Notes under the pieces: model-generated
Seen by the model: the letters and a program-made list of their open reading frames with translations, nothing else
Told to the model about the DNA's origin: nothing
The model's database searches: none
In this document: piece by piece, positions 1 through 6,777 of the stretch
How positions within the stretch are numbered: the stretch's first letter is position 1
Layout of the letters: the number at the start of each line of letters is the position of its first letter
Translations under genes and position numbers: made by a program
From: Candidatus Melainabacteria bacterium
GTDB lineage: Bacteria; Cyanobacteriota; Vampirovibrionia; Obscuribacterales; Obscuribacteraceae
DNA length: 10,565 nucleotides
Assembly (NCBI GenBank): GCA_003175915.1
Contig: PSRH01000015.1
Location: 1-10,565, forward strand
Reading direction: 5' to 3'

Positions 1-1
1 C

Positions 2-184
2 GAGGATGTACAGGTAGGCGCGCCGGCAATTCCGGTAAGAGAGTTCATGACCCAGGTGGCTCACACCAAAAAACTTCCCAAGTTGTTTGGCGAGTTCAAA
101 GCCTTGCAGAAACGCGTTGCCGAGCTCGAAAAAGAACTGGAGCGCGCAGGTGGAGGTGCTCTTGTCCACGGCTCCAAGTCCTGA
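2..184 (+). CDS. lpxD: LpxD, C-terminal end (UDP-3-O-acylglucosamine N-acyltransferase), partial
   Basis: Only the last 60 codons are in the window; the gene begins to the left. LpxD adds the second acyl chain, N-linked, to UDP-3-O-acyl-glucosamine, the third step of lipid A synthesis in the cytoplasm. The visible part has the family's typical ending: VGAPAIPVREF (family pattern GxPAxPxRE, just after the left-handed beta-helix), then a helical stretch with KKLPKLF and a heptad-like tail RVAELEKELERA that would pack in the trimer's helical bundle. The hexapeptide-repeat body and the catalytic His lie outside the window. It ends in TGA at 182-184, inside the start of lpxC, so the two genes overlap and are very likely co-transcribed. 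The lpxC neighbour strongly supports the call. The same tail alone could belong to another hexapeptide acyltransferase, which is less likely. Confidence 0.82.
   Translation, partial: EDVQVGAPAIPVREFMTQVAHTKKLPKLFGEFKALQKRVAELEKELERAGGGALVHGSKS
139..142 (+). promoter_or_regulatory. Ribosome binding site deciding the lpxC start
   Basis: GGAG lies inside the end of lpxD, seven bases before the GTG at 150. No comparable site precedes the TTG at 87 or the TTG at 186, so this favours GTG 150 as the lpxC start. Confidence 0.5.
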
Positions 185-1025
185 TTTGAAACCAGCCGGA
201 GAGACCCTTGAGCTCTTGTTCTCTTTTAGTGGGGCAGGTACTGCCTCCCGACGTTCTGTCGATGTCCGTGTCTTCAAAGGTAAGGCCGGCCGAGGCATAA
301 GCTTCTTGGTTAAGCATCGGCAAGCGAGCGGGGATGCTGTCAGGGAAATTGTTATTCCTGCCCACGCTAATTCCGTAGTCAGTACCCTGCGCAATGTTGT
401 ACTTGGCAAAGATGGCGCCCGCATATGTTTTGTCGAGCACATTCTGGCTGCGGCCGCGCTTTGGGGAATAGAAAACCTGGTGATCGAAGTCGATGGAACG
501 GAAATTCCACTCGGAGACGGTAGCGCCAGTTTTTGGCTTAAGCTTTTTGAGCAGTCCGGAGTCAAACGAGAGACGCCGAAACCTCTTTATGCTTTGAAAG
601 AACCACATGTGGTGGCAAAGGCGGATCGACAAATAATTGCTTTACCCGCCGATAAATTTTCCATTGCTTACCTGATCGATTGGCAACATCCAGCTATTGG
701 CAAGCGTTGGAGTTTCTGGCAGGGCGACCAACCAATCTCCCAGATAGCCGATGCCCGCACCTTTAGCCTGAAGAGCGAGCAAGACATCCTGGGTTTGAGT
801 GATAATTTTGTCAGTTTAACCGACGAGGGCTTCAGCAAGCCTTTACGCTTTGAGGATGAGCCTGTTCGCCACAAACTTCTCGATCTGTTTGGAGATCTGA
901 CATTGTTGGGTATCAATCCGTTGGCAATCAAGGCGCAATTCATTAGTATTAAGGGCGGTCACGAACTGGACGTGCAATTGGTTCGCGGTATTCTCAAGCA
1001 GGGATTGACGAAACTAGAAGGATAA
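150..1025 (+). CDS. lpxC: LpxC, UDP-3-O-acyl-N-acetylglucosamine deacetylase
   Basis: Zinc-dependent deacetylase that catalyses the committed step of lipid A synthesis in the cytoplasm, removing acetate from UDP-3-O-acyl-GlcNAc. With the start chosen here it is 291 residues, normal for LpxC without a FabZ fusion. Key residues are in place: Glu96-His97 in FVEHILAA (general base and first zinc ligand), His241 and Asp245 in VRHKLLDLFGDL (other zinc ligands), and His271 in GGHELDVQ. DGTEIPLGDGSA (about 115-126) and ARTF (about 202) are also family signatures. The open frame extends to a TTG at 87, but GTG at 150 has GGAG seven bases upstream, gives the normal length, and overlaps lpxD by 35 bases rather than 98; TTG at 186 is a weaker option. 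Oddity: the N-terminal loop usually reading GxGLHSG is here GAGTASRR, so the family's loop His is absent. The GGSLDN-like stretch is also altered (GLSDNFVSL). Active-site residues look intact, so I expect a working but divergent enzyme. Confidence 0.93.
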   Translation: MEVLLSTAPSPDLKPAGETLELLFSFSGAGTASRRSVDVRVFKGKAGRGISFLVKHRQASGDAVREIVIPAHANSVVSTLRNVVLGKDGARICFVEHILAAAALWGIENLVIEVDGTEIPLGDGSASFWLKLFEQSGVKRETPKPLYALKEPHVVAKADRQIIALPADKFSIAYLIDWQHPAIGKRWSFWQGDQPISQIADARTFSLKSEQDILGLSDNFVSLTDEGFSKPLRFEDEPVRHKLLDLFGDLTLLGINPLAIKAQFISIKGGHELDVQLVRGILKQGLTKLEG

Positions 1026-1032
1026 CGGCTTC

Positions 1033-1566
1033 ATGAACACTTCCATGTTGAACGAAGCGTTGGCCGCTGTTTTTTGCCTGCTCATATCGTGGAGCTTTGG
1101 AATCTGGTTCTATCACGAATGGCGGAACAACGAACTGAACCGAAAAGGACCGTTTGCAGTTGCTTTCGCCGTCCTATTGGCTCTGCTTGTAACGGTTGGT
1201 GGCAGCGTATTGCCGGTGTACTTTGTAGCCAAATGCTATTTCCATTACGTCCTGCGCCATCTTTCTCCAGAGACTGTAAGCGAGATCACCATCGGTGATA
1301 CCGTCATCACAAAAGATATAGCTCCGATCATCACGGCGCTCAACAACTCTGAATGGTTCGTACCCAACGAACAGGCAGGCTGGTCGAAGCTGGTTCGTGA
1401 AGGTGGCGTGCCAATCGTAATAAAGGAGAAGGACGGGCAGACTTATAAGTTCACAGCCGGTTATTACTTCCTTGGAGAGACTCTTGTAAAGTTTCCAACC
1501 GGTGGCTATGCTATGAGCCGCAATCTCTCCAAGGCGATGGACGACGTCGGGGCGCCGCTTCCATAG
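1033..1566 (+). CDS. Small membrane protein of unknown function, downstream of lpxC
   Basis: I do not recognise this 177-residue protein. It has two hydrophobic segments near the N-terminus (about residues 8-27 and 41-70), joined by a short charged loop (HEWRNNELNRKG). A roughly 105-residue soluble C-terminal part follows, with alternating beta-like and helical stretches (SEITIGDTVITKDI, GVPIVIKEKDGQTYKFTAGY). The positive charges around the loop and after the second helix leave the topology uncertain; a helical hairpin with both ends on the same side is simplest. The ATG is seven bases after the lpxC stop, with GAAGGA about ten bases upstream, so it probably shares the lpxD-lpxC transcript. 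That placement hints at envelope work but does not show it. It is the last gene of this operon in the window; its stop is only eight bases from the convergent TPR gene. Confidence 0.75.
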   Translation: MNTSMLNEALAAVFCLLISWSFGIWFYHEWRNNELNRKGPFAVAFAVLLALLVTVGGSVLPVYFVAKCYFHYVLRHLSPETVSEITIGDTVITKDIAPIITALNNSEWFVPNEQAGWSKLVREGGVPIVIKEKDGQTYKFTAGYYFLGETLVKFPTGGYAMSRNLSKAMDDVGAPLP

Positions 1567-1574
1567 ATGTCCTG

Positions 1575-3239
1575 CTATTTATTTATATCCCACATCTTGT
1601 TGACTTTGTCTTCGTCGACGAACCTGCTCATAAGAGGGCTTGAGCCTTCTTTCCCTGCTGGTTTGTCTGAGCCATTTTGTGAGGGGTTGCCTGCCGCCTT
1701 ACCCGGTCCTCTTCTTTCCGGTCGCCGCACTGAGCTTTTAAGTGAGCGAAAGAAATTCGCGAAAACGGAGTAAAGAACAAGCACGATAATTGGAAGGATG
1801 ATTATTCCAGCGCCCCAAACGTATTTGCGGTCGAATTTGATTTTCTTGAGGTTGCCGTTGACCGAGTCTTGAGATGGCCCGGGCACTTGAGGATGAGGAT
1901 TAGCGGTCGGTTGAGGCGAAGGTTCGGCGACTGTTGCCAATACTGACTGTGGCCCCTTTGGTGGTTCTAGTGGTTCGATTACTCCCTTATTGAGGAGCGA
2001 AGTGATGCAGCGCGCCAGAGGATCGATGGCGAAAGAGGTATCGCTCTTTTTACCCTGCCAGAAAGCCTGACCTGCATCTGAATTTCCGGGCACGAGACTG
2101 CGCAGGTTTTTCACCAGGGGATTGTCGAGTTCAGACAGCTTGTTTGTTATTGCGGATGCTTTGCTAAAACTGTCTTTTGCCTGATCGCCTGAACCTTCCC
2201 TTTGCGCACAGGTTCCCTGAATAGCGAGAACTTTGGCCACCTTAGCGCTGTCCTGCCCGAAGCGATCTTGGGCTATTGTCATCGCCTTTTCCAGGAATAC
2301 TTTGGCTGAGGAAAAATCCTTTTGAGCGATGGAAATTATCGCCAATGTCATCAAGCACTCTCCTGTGCTTGGATGATCTTGGCCCAAAATCTTCTGTCTT
2401 AGAGCAAGCGCTTCTTCTTCTACCGTCAGAGCCTGAGCACTGCGCCCTTCGTTCAGGTAAATTTGGGCACAAGTATCAAGACAGTTGGCCCGCGAAAGCG
2501 ACGCCATGCGCGAGTTATCAACAGCAATAGCCATGGCCTGTCTTATGTAGTTTTCCGCCTCGACCAGCTGACCAGCGAATAGCTGTGTCCGAGCCAGGCT
2601 AATCAAGCTCTGGCAGGTTTCTAGACTTTTGGCACCGGACAGCTTCTGACTCAGCTCAAGTGCTTGGTTCGCTTCACCCCTGGCTCTATCGAACAGGGCA
2701 AAGTCGAGGTGGACCTGACACAAGTCTTGCAAAAGTTGAGCTTTCTTGAGCGACTGATCGTTCAATTTGTTGAAGGCTACAAGCGCTTGCTCGAGCTGCA
2801 TTCGTGCCTGGGGCAGGTCACCGAGCAAATAATTTATGCGACCCTGGTCAGCAAGCAGACCGGCCACTTTGCTGTCGTCTGCGCTGCCTGGTTTCTGGGA
2901 AAGATTGCTGTAGACCTGATTGTACTCGTGTAGTGCTTGCCAGTACCGACCTCTAACTTCGTCCAGCCGGGCGAGATCAAGCACAGAGGTATTGAATTCA
3001 TCGGAGCTGGTCGATTTCTTGCCGGCCAGAGTGCGGGCAATGTTTAGATATTTGTCAGCGGACTTAAGCTTGAGAGCCTTCAATTTTTCTAGGCCCAGGG
3101 CCCGCACAGCGGCCCAATCGTTCAGATTGACCGTGGCATTCTTGTCTGATTCAACGGCGCTAGTTACGGATGGAAAGGAAAGAGCAAAGAGGAATGTGAC
3201 CAGAAGGCCGAAAATAAGTCGCTGTTTTGGCATTGTCAT
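1575..3239 (-). CDS. Exported TPR-repeat protein with C-terminal membrane anchor
   Basis: A 554-residue protein with an N-terminal signal peptide (basic KQR, hydrophobic core about 8-22, likely cleavage after VTSA near 28). A long helical region (about 40-375) reads as tandem tetratricopeptide repeats. Residues about 262-345 resemble kinesin-light-chain-type TPRs, including ALRQKILGQDHPSTGECL. Next come a Pro/Gln-rich linker (about 424-462), a single transmembrane helix (about 474-496) and a basic tail of some 55 residues. Expected topology is TPR domain outside the cytoplasm, tail inside. Such proteins are protein-protein scaffolds; no enzyme motif is visible and the partner is unknown. The start could be ATG 3239 or ATG 3233 (M-T-M); neither has a strong ribosome site. 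It is monocistronic, convergent with the lpxC operon. An 18-base inverted repeat lies about 57 bases upstream of the start. Confidence 0.85.
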   Translation of the reverse strand: MTMPKQRLIFGLLVTFLFALSFPSVTSAVESDKNATVNLNDWAAVRALGLEKLKALKLKSADKYLNIARTLAGKKSTSSDEFNTSVLDLARLDEVRGRYWQALHEYNQVYSNLSQKPGSADDSKVAGLLADQGRINYLLGDLPQARMQLEQALVAFNKLNDQSLKKAQLLQDLCQVHLDFALFDRARGEANQALELSQKLSGAKSLETCQSLISLARTQLFAGQLVEAENYIRQAMAIAVDNSRMASLSRANCLDTCAQIYLNEGRSAQALTVEEEALALRQKILGQDHPSTGECLMTLAIISIAQKDFSSAKVFLEKAMTIAQDRFGQDSAKVAKVLAIQGTCAQREGSGDQAKDSFSKASAITNKLSELDNPLVKNLRSLVPGNSDAGQAFWQGKKSDTSFAIDPLARCITSLLNKGVIEPLEPPKGPQSVLATVAEPSPQPTANPHPQVPGPSQDSVNGNLKKIKFDRKYVWGAGIIILPIIVLVLYSVFANFFRSLKSSVRRPERRGPGKAAGNPSQNGSDKPAGKEGSSPLMSRFVDEDKVNKMWDINK

Positions 3240-3295
3240 ATCGAAGATTGAGAGGCTGTCTTAAGGAATACACATGAGTTTCCTGATGAAATGCA

Positions 3296-3313
3296 GGCCT
3301 TGTAGACAAGGCC
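3296..3313. repeat. 18-base inverted repeat upstream of the TPR gene
   Basis: GGCCTTGT-AG-ACAAGGCC: two perfect 8-base arms around a 2-base centre. It sits 57 bases upstream of the minus-strand TPR start, within the 178-base gap 3240-3417. The near-continuous dyad with no real loop is more like a dimeric regulator's binding site than an RNA hairpin. I see no convincing -10/-35 pair next to it, so the operator role is inference. Confidence 0.5.
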
Positions 3314-3382
3314 CGTAATCAGTCTAAGCCAGATTTGGGAAATTCTTGGGAAAATCAACGAGCTCAAGGTTGACATATCCTT

Positions 3383-3399
3383 GAACCTGCTTAAGGTTC
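3383..3399. repeat. Short hairpin downstream of the ROK kinase, possible weak terminator
   Basis: GAACCT-gctta-AGGTTC forms a perfect 6-bp stem with a 5-base loop, 19 bases past the ROK kinase stop on the minus strand. There is no T-tract on that strand, so it is at best a weak terminator or a 3' end protected from nucleases. The rest of the gap 3240-3417 shows no gene. Confidence 0.25.
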
Positions 3400-3417
3400 C
3401 TGACCAAGCAGCGACGG

Positions 3418-4419
3418 CTAAAGGGTTGCTACCTTATCAAGAACAATATGGGCGGCGCCAATCAGGCCAGCCTGGTAACCCAACTCCGAGATAAATACCT
3501 GCACTTTGTCTCCAGGGTGGGAGAGGGTACGGTCGGACAATAATTCTGTCAAAAGACTTATGTCGACGCACTTGCTCAAGCCGCCGGACAGAATGAAGCA
3601 GTCTGGATCGAAGGTGTGTACCAGAGAGGTCAGACCAGCGCAAATGTGCTCGTGCCAGACGCGCATTACCTTCTGTGCCAGAATATCACCCTTTGCCGCC
3701 GCTTCGACGACCGATTCGGGAGTTAGCTCGCCCGCCTTAGCCTTAGCGACGAGAGTCGATTGAGCCTCAGTCTTGTCCTGGACGAATTCTTTTGCCGTAG
3801 CAATCAGACCTCGACCGGCTACGAAGGCTTCCCAACAGTCAAACAGCCCACAGGTGCACAGACGTTGATTGCCAAGGGAGATTCTCATATGCCCGCACTC
3901 ACCGGCGCCGAAGTGAGCACCGCGATAGAGCTGGCCTTTGATCAATATACCGCCACCAAGGCCGGTGCCGAGGGTGAGCAGAATCACACATTCCTTATCC
4001 TTGAGATTGCGGGCGTGCGCTTCACCGTAAGCGGCCGCGTTAGCGTCGTTCTCTACGTGAACAGGCAGCATTGTCTTGCTTTCCAATACTTGCTTGAGCC
4101 TGGTGCCCGTCCAGCCGGGTAAGTTACCGGTTGAGCCGACGATTTCGCCGGTATCCGGATCGACGATGCCGGCAGTGGCGATACCGACGCCGGCAAGAAC
4201 ATAGTCCTTTTGGAAGGCGGATATGATCGCAACCAATTTTTCCAAGATCTTATCCCGCCCAACCGGGGTTGCTTCCTTGAGCGGTTCGCCGACAACACGG
4301 CCTTCGACAACCGGGGCCGCCAATATCTTGGTGCCGCCAAGATCAATACCAAGCGCCGGCATTTTCGTTTTGAGCAGTGAGTCTAGATCCCCGATGGTCG
4401 CCTTCCCTAAAGCCGGCAT
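3418..4419 (-). CDS. ROK-family sugar kinase (glucokinase/amino-sugar kinase type)
   Basis: ATP-dependent kinase of the ROK family, which phosphorylates hexoses or N-acetyl-hexosamines in the cytoplasm. With 333 residues it has the usual length. In order: phosphate-1 loop GIDLGGTK (24-31), catalytic Asp125 in VENDANAAAYGE, phosphate-2 region TLGTGLGGG (149-157), sugar-contacting Glu174 and His177 in GAGECGHMRI, and zinc-site Cys188, Cys190 and Cys195 in CTCGLFDCWE; His177 is also a zinc ligand. The usual Gly before the third Cys is Asp here. All catalytic residues are present and there is no N-terminal helix-turn-helix, so it is an enzyme rather than a ROK repressor. Start: ATG 4419 overlaps the stop of the LptD-like gene as TGATG and has AGGTGGG five bases upstream; an internal ATG at 4362 has no ribosome site. 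It carries about 20 extra residues before the ATP loop. The substrate cannot be assigned; glucose, GlcNAc and ManNAc are all possible. Confidence 0.9.
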   Translation of the reverse strand: MPALGKATIGDLDSLLKTKMPALGIDLGGTKILAAPVVEGRVVGEPLKEATPVGRDKILEKLVAIISAFQKDYVLAGVGIATAGIVDPDTGEIVGSTGNLPGWTGTRLKQVLESKTMLPVHVENDANAAAYGEAHARNLKDKECVILLTLGTGLGGGILIKGQLYRGAHFGAGECGHMRISLGNQRLCTCGLFDCWEAFVAGRGLIATAKEFVQDKTEAQSTLVAKAKAGELTPESVVEAAAKGDILAQKVMRVWHEHICAGLTSLVHTFDPDCFILSGGLSKCVDISLLTELLSDRTLSHPGDKVQVFISELGYQAGLIGAAHIVLDKVATL

Positions 4420-6542
4420 CAAATCCCACCTAGTTGCCCCTGGTCCGGGGTGCCTTTTAAGACTAGTTTATCGAATGGGACGGGTTGACCGTGCAAAATA
4501 TTGAAACCGACCCGGTAATTATTCAAGACAAAATCGCGGCCGATAAGAAGTTTGGCATCGGGTGGACCAATGGCTGCTTGTAGCTGCCTGGCGTAAGCAA
4601 GTTTGGCGGTAAGGTTATAGCCAATCAGTGTACCTAACGTCAGGTAGTTATTGACTTTCACATCGCCTAGCATATATACCGACTGGGTACCTTGAATAAA
4701 TTCGTCAAAGACAAAGGGCGAGGCACCGCGGACGGAGGCACTTGTGTAACCGGTCTGCATTCTCACCCGGCTCAAGCGCAAATCAAGAATCGGGCCGAAC
4801 TGACCGATAATATTGGCGTCGCCGGTTGAATATCCGCGGGCGGCCACACCGCCGTAGAGGAAGCTCTTCACGCCCCACTTATCGTCGCCAACGCTGAATA
4901 TAGGGTGCGATGTAGCGGTTATCTGTTCCTGAAGTCTAAAGGCTGACCTGAGGACATTAGAAGTTGGGCTGCCGTGCAATTGCGCGTTGGTTGAGCTGAC
5001 GTTAACGAGGAGCGGATTATCCTGAGCCCATCCAGCTGAAGACCTGAACTGCAGAAGTCCAATATATGGAATGGTCGTGATCTGATGGACGTCCTTGACT
5101 TCAGCCATGAGGCGCGCTCTGGTCAGACCCATCATGCCGTCATCCAAAAATCTATTGATGCCTGATTGAAATCTGACACTGCGCCAGATTTTCGCTTTTA
5201 TATCACCGACCAAAAGACGACTGTTGGAACCATAAGCCAGGTGGGTTTGGAAGTTCTTGTTGGTGTATGCGACGCGGGCAGCTAGACCCAAGCCACTCGT
5301 ATTGCTATTAGTGGCCAGGTTGCGACCACCCAGGTTGACCATGGGCGACCAGGATAAGACGCCGTTCCTGCCAATACCGGTGTTAAATTGTGGACCAACG
5401 TTGAAGCCGCCAGTATAGAGGTTGCCGCCCAGGTAAGGGGTGGTCGGAATAACCACCTTTGTATCGGTTTGGCCGACGGTTGCCTGTATTTTTCCGACCG
5501 GGATGCTGAATGAACCAACTTCCACTCGGCCGCCAAAAATCGTGACGTTGTCGTTTTCTTTGTAGCGTTCGTAGACCATCCTCTTGGCCCTGAACTTGAA
5601 GCTCGGTCGTTGAGGAAGATAGCCGTCAGGATGAGACTTCTGGGTCATGACGCTCTCGCGATAGCTGAGCGGTCCGATGTTATAGTTCTTGACGAAGAAG
5701 AACGGCGAGGGCATGCTCATCGTGCCATTTTGGAAATTGAGACCGTCTTTCGTGCCGAAGCCCTTCCTGGCAATTACCTCTGAGCCGTTAATCTCGGTGT
5801 CAGGTTTGGTAATCAAATATTCATCCGAGGTTACTTTGAACTTGAAAGCACTACCTGTGGTGAGCTGTCCATTCCTGAGGATGCGGACATTGCCCCGGGC
5901 ATCGATCGTCTGGTCGTTTTGATCATAAAGAATGCTGTCAGCTTCAAGCTTTGAGTTCTCGCCGCCGATAATGGCGACGGCGTTACCCGTGCCCAAGAAT
6001 GTATTGGCATTTTGGTCGAACTCAGTGTCGTCGGCTACGATCTGTACGGTGCCCTTAAGAGTGGTGTCGCTGCCGATTGTATCTTTGTCGTCTTCTACTT
6101 CACCCTCAATTTTGCCCTTCTCGGCTGAAACCGTTTCAAGAGATGGCAATAGCTCGTCCGCGTCTGCCTGGCTCCTTGTGGCGGTCGCGTCGCCCTGGTC
6201 CGAGGAAGGTGGCGGCTCGCTAGGAGAAGGAGAAGTGTCAAGCTTGGGGGTGAGAGGTAAGAGCAGGGTGCCGGAAGGGGGCGCTGCATAAGAATCGCGA
6301 TTGCCTGACGATGTTGCTGCCCACGCTTTCAGAGGCAAAAGTCCAATCAGTGATTGAGCGCTTATGGCGACGGTCAAAGCAAAGGCAAACAAGCGTTTGC
6401 TATCAGTCCCGGAACGTCGTTGCCGAATCAATTCGGCATTGCTAAGCAATCGCTCCAAGGGTAGCGAGAGTATTTTCTTCAAAATATTGCCCCACTGGTT
6501 CACCGCGTCTACCGGACTGTTCTTGCGGCTGGATGTCAACAC
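4419..6542 (-). CDS. OstA/LptD-like outer-membrane LPS-assembly protein
   Basis: A 707-residue protein with a late signal sequence: about 48 polar or basic residues, hydrophobic core 51-70, likely cleavage after AWA near 75. A Pro/Ser/Asp/Glu-rich linker (about 85-160) follows, then an OstA/LptA-type beta-jellyroll (about 163-255: GTVQIVADDTEFDQ, GTGNAVAI, ADSILYDQNDQTIDARGNVRI). From about 280 to the end there are alternating polar/hydrophobic strands with many Gly, Asn and Tyr, as in an LptD-type barrel. LptD inserts lipopolysaccharide into the outer leaflet; lpxD and lpxC a few kilobases away fit this. Oddities: I find no cysteine anywhere, whereas E. coli LptD needs four for its disulfides, and the N-terminal extension before the signal core is unusually long. 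The start is uncertain: GTG 6542 has only a weak ribosome site, and in-frame GTG 6503 or TTG codons further in would give a more normal signal peptide. It may instead belong to the OstA-like families of cyanobacteria. The next gene, the ROK kinase, is translationally coupled. Confidence 0.8.
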   Translation of the reverse strand: MLTSSRKNSPVDAVNQWGNILKKILSLPLERLLSNAELIRQRRSGTDSKRLFAFALTVAISAQSLIGLLPLKAWAATSSGNRDSYAAPPSGTLLLPLTPKLDTSPSPSEPPPSSDQGDATATRSQADADELLPSLETVSAEKGKIEGEVEDDKDTIGSDTTLKGTVQIVADDTEFDQNANTFLGTGNAVAIIGGENSKLEADSILYDQNDQTIDARGNVRILRNGQLTTGSAFKFKVTSDEYLITKPDTEINGSEVIARKGFGTKDGLNFQNGTMSMPSPFFFVKNYNIGPLSYRESVMTQKSHPDGYLPQRPSFKFRAKRMVYERYKENDNVTIFGGRVEVGSFSIPVGKIQATVGQTDTKVVIPTTPYLGGNLYTGGFNVGPQFNTGIGRNGVLSWSPMVNLGGRNLATNSNTSGLGLAARVAYTNKNFQTHLAYGSNSRLLVGDIKAKIWRSVRFQSGINRFLDDGMMGLTRARLMAEVKDVHQITTIPYIGLLQFRSSAGWAQDNPLLVNVSSTNAQLHGSPTSNVLRSAFRLQEQITATSHPIFSVGDDKWGVKSFLYGGVAARGYSTGDANIIGQFGPILDLRLSRVRMQTGYTSASVRGASPFVFDEFIQGTQSVYMLGDVKVNNYLTLGTLIGYNLTAKLAYARQLQAAIGPPDAKLLIGRDFVLNNYRVGFNILHGQPVPFDKLVLKGTPDQGQLGGI
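4425..4431 (-). promoter_or_regulatory. Ribosome binding site for the coupled ROK kinase
   Basis: AGGTGGG on the minus strand lies inside the last codons of the LptD-like gene, five bases before ATG 4419. With the TGATG overlap this indicates translational coupling, and it decides the ROK start over the TTG at 4422 and the internal ATG at 4362. Confidence 0.65.
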
Positions 6543-6551
6543 CGAGCCTAC

Positions 6552-6580
6552 ATAGTATAGACATCTTCGGCACCGGTCAA
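6552..6580 (-). promoter_or_regulatory. Candidate promoter for the LptD-like/ROK operon
   Basis: On the minus strand, TTGACC (6575-6580) serves as a -35. The -10 is either TACTAT at 17 bases' spacing (6552-6557) or TATACT at 15 bases (6554-6559). Transcription would begin around 6545, leaving almost no leader before GTG 6542; this supports either a near-leaderless message or a start further inside the gene. Prediction only. Confidence 0.35.
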
Positions 6581-6708
6581 GGAAAGCCTAACAATATTCG
6601 AATCCTTGTCATCCTTTACCTCGGGGAAATGGGCAGGCAGGCAGCCACAAAACCGTGAAACATTTGTTATGTTGTAATTGAGCGCTTTTGGTTCAGGGAA
6701 TTTTGCAA

Positions 6709-6724
6709 TAGGGGCATGCCCCTA
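6709..6724. repeat. Perfect 16-base palindrome in the divergent promoter region
   Basis: TAGGGGCATGCCCCTA equals its own reverse complement. It lies between the LptD-like gene and the alcohol dehydrogenase, directly upstream of a -10-like CATAAT at 6736-6741 and covering where a -35 would be. As RNA it could also fold as a 6-bp stem with a CATG loop followed by CGTTTT, a weak terminator shape. I favour an operator for the dehydrogenase operon. The rest of the 6543-6777 gap holds no gene; a short GGCA triple repeat sits at 6632-6643. Confidence 0.5.
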
Positions 6725-6735
6725 CGTTTTAGTCT

Positions 6736-6741
6736 CATAAT
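6736..6741 (+). promoter_or_regulatory. -10-like element upstream of the alcohol dehydrogenase
   Basis: CATAAT matches five of six -10 consensus bases, 36 bases before ATG 6778. No good -35 lies at 16-18 bases; that position falls in the palindrome 6709-6724. This is what an activator-dependent or repressed promoter might look like. Weak evidence. Confidence 0.3.
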
Positions 6742-6777
6742 TTCCTAGCACCATCCATCGATAATGAAAGGTCGAAT

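Noticed and set aside
87..149. TTG at 87 as the lpxC start, adding 21 residues
   Set aside because: It lies deep in lpxD, has no ribosome site, and the added residues do not resemble LpxC; GTG 150 fits length and spacing better.
1567..1773. 68-codon plus-strand frame directly after the 177-residue gene
   Set aside because: It lies wholly opposite the TPR gene's C-terminal tail, starts on the base after the previous stop by chance, and shows no protein-like pattern.
3370..3398. TTGACA at 3370-3375 as a plus-strand -35
   Set aside because: No -10 at suitable distance, and no plus-strand gene follows.
4053..4352. Long open frames opposite the ROK, LptD-like, selD and TPR genes
   Set aside because: Each is a shadow of a gene with clear family motifs; none has a recognisable product or a good ribosome site.
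4362..4419. Internal ATG at 4362 as the ROK kinase start
   Set aside because: It would put the ATP loop nearer the N-terminus as usual for the family, but it has no ribosome site, whereas ATG 4419 has AGGTGGG and a TGATG overlap.
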